Source: Natronohydrobacter thiooxidans
GTDB lineage: Bacteria > Pseudomonadota > Alphaproteobacteria > Rhodobacterales > Rhodobacteraceae
Reading direction: 5' to 3'
NCBI RefSeq assembly: GCF_001884735.1
Contig: NZ_MJAP01000006.1
Location: 1 to 36,766, forward strand
Length of the DNA stretch: 36,766 nt
A program made the position numbers and the translations under genes. Numbering within the stretch: the stretch's first letter is position 1; each line of letters opens with the position of its first letter. A model generated the notes under the pieces. That model had not been told where the DNA came from. It saw only the letters and a list, made by a program, of their open reading frames with translations, and searched no databases. Shown piece after piece: positions 33,561 through 36,766 of the stretch.

Positions 33561-33569
33561 GTAAAACTG

Positions 33570-33591
33570 GCGGGACGGGTCACTGTCCCGC
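33570..33591 (+). terminator. GC-rich hairpin after the DUF305 gene
   Basis: GCGGGAC-N8-GTCCCGC forms a perfect 7-bp stem starting 9 bases past the DUF305 stop. There is no T-tract, so it may be a weak or Rho-assisted terminator, or an mRNA-stability hairpin before the next gene. Confidence 0.4.
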
Positions 33592-33639
33592 TGCATCCTG
33601 CCCCTGTCAGAACAGTCCGGGCGATCCAGGGAGAAGAAT

Positions 33640-34407
33640 ATGCGTGATGAAATGAGCAAGCAGGCACGCCTCTACCGCATGGTGACCCCCGAGCACCGCT
33701 GCCCGTTCGGGATGAAGACCCTCGATCTGCTGAAACGTGAGGGTTTCGAGGTCGAGGATCATCCTCTGCGCTCGCGGGAAGACGCTGACGCTTTCAAGAC
33801 CGCGCATGGCGTAGAGACGACGCCGCAGGTGTTCATCGGAACTGAGCGGATCGGCGGCTATGAGGATACGCTGCGCCACTTGGGCAAAGCCGCGCCCGAT
33901 GACGATGCGACGAGCTACACCCCGGTCATCGCACTGTTTACGATGGCCGCCGCTATGGCTTTGGCAGTCAGCTGGGCAACCTATGGCAGCTTGGCCACGA
34001 TTGCCGCCGCCGAATGGTTCATCGCGATCAGCATGTGCCTGCTCGCGCTGCAGAAGCTCAAGGATATCGAATCTTTCTCGACCATGTTCCTGAACTACGA
34101 CCTGCTGGCACAGCGCTGGGTGCGCTATGGCTATTTGTATCCGTTTGGCGAGGGGCTGGCGGGCATCCTCATGGTCGCGGGCGCGCTGATGTGGATTTCA
34201 ATTCCCGTGGCTCTGTTTATCGGCACGATTGGCGCGGTCTCGGTCTTCAAGGCGGTCTATATCGACAGGCGCGAATTGAAATGCGCCTGCGTGGGCGGCG
34301 ACAGCAAAGTGCCGCTCGGGTTCGTGTCTCTGACCGAGAATCTGATGATGATCGGTATGGCTCTGTGGATGCTGTTCAAGCCGATGGGCGTTGGCATCGG
34401 GTCTTGA
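33640..34407 (+). CDS. glutaredoxin-MauE fusion membrane protein
   Basis: This 255-aa protein has an N-terminal glutaredoxin domain with a single-Cys site (CPFGMK, C21) and cis-Pro motif TPQVFIG at 61-67, then four transmembrane helices of the MauE/DoxX type. C215 and C217 in KCACVGG lie near the last membrane loop. MauE proteins support disulfide formation in the periplasm. This fusion could move reducing power between the cytoplasmic Grx domain and the membrane Cys pair, or supply copper-protein maturation. GGGAGAAG precedes the start. Confidence 0.85.
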   Translation: MRDEMSKQARLYRMVTPEHRCPFGMKTLDLLKREGFEVEDHPLRSREDADAFKTAHGVETTPQVFIGTERIGGYEDTLRHLGKAAPDDDATSYTPVIALFTMAAAMALAVSWATYGSLATIAAAEWFIAISMCLLALQKLKDIESFSTMFLNYDLLAQRWVRYGYLYPFGEGLAGILMVAGALMWISIPVALFIGTIGAVSVFKAVYIDRRELKCACVGGDSKVPLGFVSLTENLMMIGMALWMLFKPMGVGIGS

Positions 34408-34424
34408 GGGGGGTGCCTTGCAGC

Positions 34425-35069
34425 TTACAGCAGCGCGGCCAGAACGGTGAGCAACAATGCCTGCGCTGCGAATATCACCAACGCGGCGAGGATCAGGACT
34501 GGAAACGGTGCTGCGCGCTGCCCTCGAGTCAGGACCTGCCCGACCAGCGCCATATGCAAGGGCAGCGCGCTGACCAGCGTCGCATAGAGATAGACGCCCG
34601 ACAGGTTCGCAAAGCCTGCCGATTGCGCCAGCGTCGGGCCGGTGACGCGCAGCGCCTGCACTGGGTCGCCGCCAAACGACCCGAACAGCATCGCTGAAGC
34701 TGGGTAGATCGCCAGATGCAGTGCGACAAATGCCCCGATCCGGGCGGGGATGTCGCGTGCAAGCGCGGGCAAGGGCGCAATCCGCCGCGCGCGCAAACGC
34801 GCGAACAGGATCAGCCCCAGTGCGTTGACGACAAAAACCACCGGCAGGCCGTTCGTGACGATCTGGCGCGCAAACCGCCCCAGCGCCGGACCCGCTGCCC
34901 ACAGATGCGGCCCCAGCCCGGGGGCGAGCGCGATATAGAGCGCCAGCACTGGTGCAAAACCAGCGAGGCTGAGCAGAGCCACATTGCGGGCAAAACGAGT
35001 GAACGGCAGATGCACAGAAAAATGCCGGTCAAGCCATGCAAGGAGGTCGCGGTCCCGGTCGTTTGCCAT
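34425..35069 (-). CDS. five-to-six-TM membrane protein
   Basis: This 214-aa protein starts at the ATG preceded by AGGAGG, well inside a longer open frame. Hydrophobic segments lie around residues 28-50, 68-88, 105-125, 150-170 and 190-212. No conserved metal ligands and no named family are recognised. It ends 17 bases from the convergent glutaredoxin-MauE gene and follows a cytochrome c gene, with which it probably forms a two-gene operon. Confidence 0.7.
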   Translation of the reverse strand: MANDRDRDLLAWLDRHFSVHLPFTRFARNVALLSLAGFAPVLALYIALAPGLGPHLWAAGPALGRFARQIVTNGLPVVFVVNALGLILFARLRARRIAPLPALARDIPARIGAFVALHLAIYPASAMLFGSFGGDPVQALRVTGPTLAQSAGFANLSGVYLYATLVSALPLHMALVGQVLTRGQRAAPFPVLILAALVIFAAQALLLTVLAALL

Positions 35070-35097
35070 ATGCGCCTCCTGCGATCGTGACCCAGAG

Positions 35098-35556
35098 CTA
35101 TTCGGTGCTCTCTGCCGCTGTGCGCTCCGCCTGAATTTCCTGTATCCGCGCGGGCCAGGTGGAGCGGATGAAGGCGAGGATCGCCTCGATCTCGTCATCG
35201 CGCAACACATCGCCAAAGGCTGGCATGCCGGAGTTGAAGGCGACGCCCAGATCATCAAGATACGCCTGACCGCCGTGCTTGGTATACGCGAACAACATCT
35301 GATCGCCATGATGCCAGGTATGTCCTGTCTCGTCATGCGGGGGCGCAGGAAACCGGCCATCGGGTCCGGAACGTTGCCAGTCCGGGGCGCCTTCCAGATC
35401 AGCACCGTGGCACGCGGCGCAATGCTGATCATAGAGCGCGCTGCCCAATCCCAGCTCATCCGAGAGGGCTGCTCCGGCAGACATGAAAGCCATCGCGCCG
35501 AAAATTGCTGCCAGTCCTGCGCCAGTTGCGCTCTGCCATGTCATGATGGTCTCCAT
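35098..35556 (-). CDS. exported mono-heme cytochrome c
   Basis: This 152-aa protein has a signal sequence ([21 protein letters not shown]), heme motif CAACH at 46-50, and likely axial Met in SGMPAF. It ends in a charged helix ([15 protein letters not shown]). The family is single-heme class I cytochromes. Of three possible Mets, the one with AGAGG upstream was taken. The Met 12 bases downstream has GGAG and is nearly as good. It reads divergently from the YqaA-type gene. Confidence 0.87.
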   Translation of the reverse strand: METIMTWQSATGAGLAAIFGAMAFMSAGAALSDELGLGSALYDQHCAACHGADLEGAPDWQRSGPDGRFPAPPHDETGHTWHHGDQMLFAYTKHGGQAYLDDLGVAFNSGMPAFGDVLRDDEIEAILAFIRSTWPARIQEIQAERTAAESTE

Positions 35557-35688
35557 CGAATAGCCTCTTTGCACTCAGTAACCTGTGCAGCACCGATATC
35601 CGAGCCCTCAAACCCTTTCGGTCACTCAACTAACTGCGATGCGTGAAGCCACGCGAATGGCACAAGAGCCTGAACAGCGCATTGGGTT

Positions 35689-35701
35689 GCAGCAATGCTG
35701 C
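35689..35701. promoter_or_regulatory. 13-bp palindrome in a divergent promoter region
   Basis: GCAGCA-A-TGCTGC is a perfect palindrome about 130 bases upstream of both the cytochrome c gene and the YqaA-type gene. Two copies of TGCGATAG (35699-35706 and 35727-35734) follow. It is an operator candidate with no consensus match. Confidence 0.3.
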
Positions 35702-35811
35702 GATAGAGCGGACCGGGCCGGTGGGGTGCGATAGCGCAGCGTTCCAGGGTCCGTATTTCCAGAGTTCACACTCCAGAGGCGACCGTTCGAGCTGAAAAGG
35801 ATTGCCTGCAG

Positions 35812-36240
35812 ATGATTGCGCTGAGTGGTTTGTTTCTCGCGGCCTTTGTCGCGGCCACTTTGCTGCCCGGTCAATCGGAAGTCGTGCTTCTGGCCATGGT
35901 GCTGACGCAATTGCATCCGGTCTGGTTGCTTGTGGGCGTGGCCAGTGTCGGGAACGTGCTGGGATCGCTGGTCAACTGGGCGATGGGACGCTTCATGATG
36001 CGCTATTCCGGCCATAAGCGGTTTCCATTCATGGCTGAGCAAATTACGAAATCGCAAGCGTGGTATGGCCGCTGGGGCTGGATGAGCCTCTGGACCTCAT
36101 GGGTGCCGGTGATCGGCGATCCGCTGACGCTGGCCGCCGGGATCATGCGCGAACCGCTCTGGCGGTTGCTGCTGATCGTGACCATGGCCAAGGCCGGGCG
36201 CTACATCATTCTGGTGATGATCGCGCAGGCGGCTATTTGA
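35812..36240 (+). CDS. YqaA-family (DedA-like, SNARE-associated) membrane protein
   Basis: This 142-aa protein has about four hydrophobic segments. The YqaA/DedA hallmarks are LLPGQSEVVLLAMV near the start, GNVLGSLVNWAMGRF in the middle, and WVPVIGDPLTLAAGIMR towards the end. DedA-superfamily proteins act in lipid flipping and proton-motive-force maintenance. YqaA members are short, so the length is normal. It is the last recognised gene before the repeat-bearing right end. Confidence 0.88.
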   Translation: MIALSGLFLAAFVAATLLPGQSEVVLLAMVLTQLHPVWLLVGVASVGNVLGSLVNWAMGRFMMRYSGHKRFPFMAEQITKSQAWYGRWGWMSLWTSWVPVIGDPLTLAAGIMREPLWRLLLIVTMAKAGRYIILVMIAQAAI

Positions 36241-36251
36241 CCATCCAGGCT

Positions 36252-36344
36252 GGCTCTGATGATGTAACCGCTCCCCTTTGTGAATCCTCACAGACCCACC
36301 TTGGCACAAAGATGCCGTCGGGGGGCGGTTACATCATCAGAGCC
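36252..36344. repeat. 93-bp element with 25-bp terminal inverted repeats (MITE-like or fused IS ends)
   Basis: The left arm GGCTCTGATGATGTAACCGC plus TCCCC (36252-36276) is mirrored by the right arm at 36320-36344 with one mismatch in 25. Inner CTTTGTG (36276-36282) and CACAAAG (36305-36311) also pair, so the whole element can fold back. It begins 12 bases after the YqaA-type stop and has no coding capacity. It looks like a miniature inverted-repeat element or two transposon tips brought together, and it may act as a transcription terminator. Confidence 0.6.
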
Positions 36345-36766
36345 CACCAGAAGGGTTTTCAACTGGTTGATCGACAATCTGCGGTAAGCGACCATAGGGA
36401 ATGGAATAAGGGCTGCACCGATACCGCCGCAGCCCGTTGGTTGCCATGATGTGATCGCCCTCAACAGAGTCAGCCCAAGGCCAAAGAATCCAACAATCTT
36501 TGAACCGTGTTCGCAAAGGAAGAAGTCGCCTGCGGGCTGAGGGATACAGAATGCCGCCAGCAGGCAGTTCGCTCGGTTCATGTCAGACCAGTCGGCTGGC
36601 TTTGGCCACCTACCTTCACGCAATAGGAGGTGGATACCCTACATAGCGGCGTCGCGTAGGGCAAGCATTTCACGCACAATATACGGCGGTTAGCATAAAA
36701 TAAACACCCATAACCGCCGCAACCTGCCCTTCACCATAATGTCCGGTAAGTTTGCATTATCGGACG
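36345..36766. other. right-end stretch without a supported gene, rich in hairpins
   Basis: No gene is supported. A 111-codon minus-strand frame runs through the MITE-like element and has no family or ribosome site. Two further dyads are present: CCCTAC/GTAGGG (36637-36661) and CGGCGGTTA/TAACCGCCG (36684-36719, 18-base loop). Both lie near the res-like site at the very end. This is likely the edge of a mobile element. Confidence 0.45.
36740..36766. other. res site I-like dyad (Tn3-family resolvase crossover), cut by the window end
   Basis: TGTCCGGTAAG at the left and CATTATCGGACG at the right form an inverted pair of about 12-bp arms within 27 bases. In the other orientation this reads CGTCCGATAAT...CCGGACA, closely following the layout of gamma-delta/Tn3 res site I, with CGTCCG and GGACA ends. 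A resolvase gene would be expected just beyond the window. Confidence 0.4.

Noticed and set aside
36288..36623. 111-codon minus-strand frame at the right end
   Set aside because: It starts at TTG without a ribosome site and its last third is the inverted-repeat element. No family is recognised.

Overview
The window looks like an accessory region of a GC-rich alphaproteobacterium, most likely in the Rhodobacterales. The basis is the style of the proteins, the ATGA-coupled starts and two perfect FNR/FnrL-type palindromes. No rRNA, tRNA, CRISPR array or complete insertion sequence was seen.

Positions 1-10,529 hold a ferredoxin-reductase electron-transfer protein, a double-domain GNAT acetyltransferase, a His-rich zinc-type CDF exporter, and a complete five-gene nickel/peptide/opine-type ABC importer on the minus strand. 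An MFS transporter is divergent from the importer across a palindrome-rich intergenic region. Positions 10,530-12,301 hold a Fic-family protein with a relatively AT-rich upstream region. Positions 12,700-15,450 are a decaying nucleotide-salvage operon. An intact beta-CASP metallo-beta-lactamase-fold protein sits between a PRPP-synthase-like gene (internal deletion plus in-frame stop) and the 5' stump of an archaeal-type thymidine/AMP phosphorylase. The stump is joined to the 3' remnant of an EamA transporter.

From about 15,180 to 36,240 the window is a copper-handling island. The minus-strand operon (24,143 to 18,660) encodes a Cys-rich exported protein, a Tat-exported multicopper oxidase, a cytochrome c, a Tat-exported LD-transpeptidase, a YtkA-like protein, a CPTCNK membrane protein, a ferric-reductase-like membrane protein and a broken DsbA. 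The plus-strand set (24,354 to 34,407) encodes another small Cys/His protein, a DUF3141 PHA-synthase-like hydrolase, a methyltransferase, a CopA-type Cu+ ATPase, a DUF2933 protein, an F510_1955-type beta-propeller protein, a Met-rich exported protein, two small membrane proteins, a frameshifted HMA chaperone, a DUF305 protein and a glutaredoxin-MauE fusion. The two sets diverge from an intergenic region carrying a CueR-type promoter (19-bp spacer) and a perfect FNR box. A second FNR box at 15,600 has textbook class II geometry and predicts a leaderless mRNA for the gene at 15,648.

Several conserved genes (DUF5676-like, ECF sigma factor, DsbA, HMA chaperone) carry single-base frameshifts, three of them at short homopolymers. 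These could be sequencing errors or real decay. The right end carries a 93-bp element with 25-bp inverted repeats and, in the last 27 bases, a dyad resembling a Tn3-family res crossover site. Both suggest that mobile DNA borders the island. All functions are read from sequence motifs alone.
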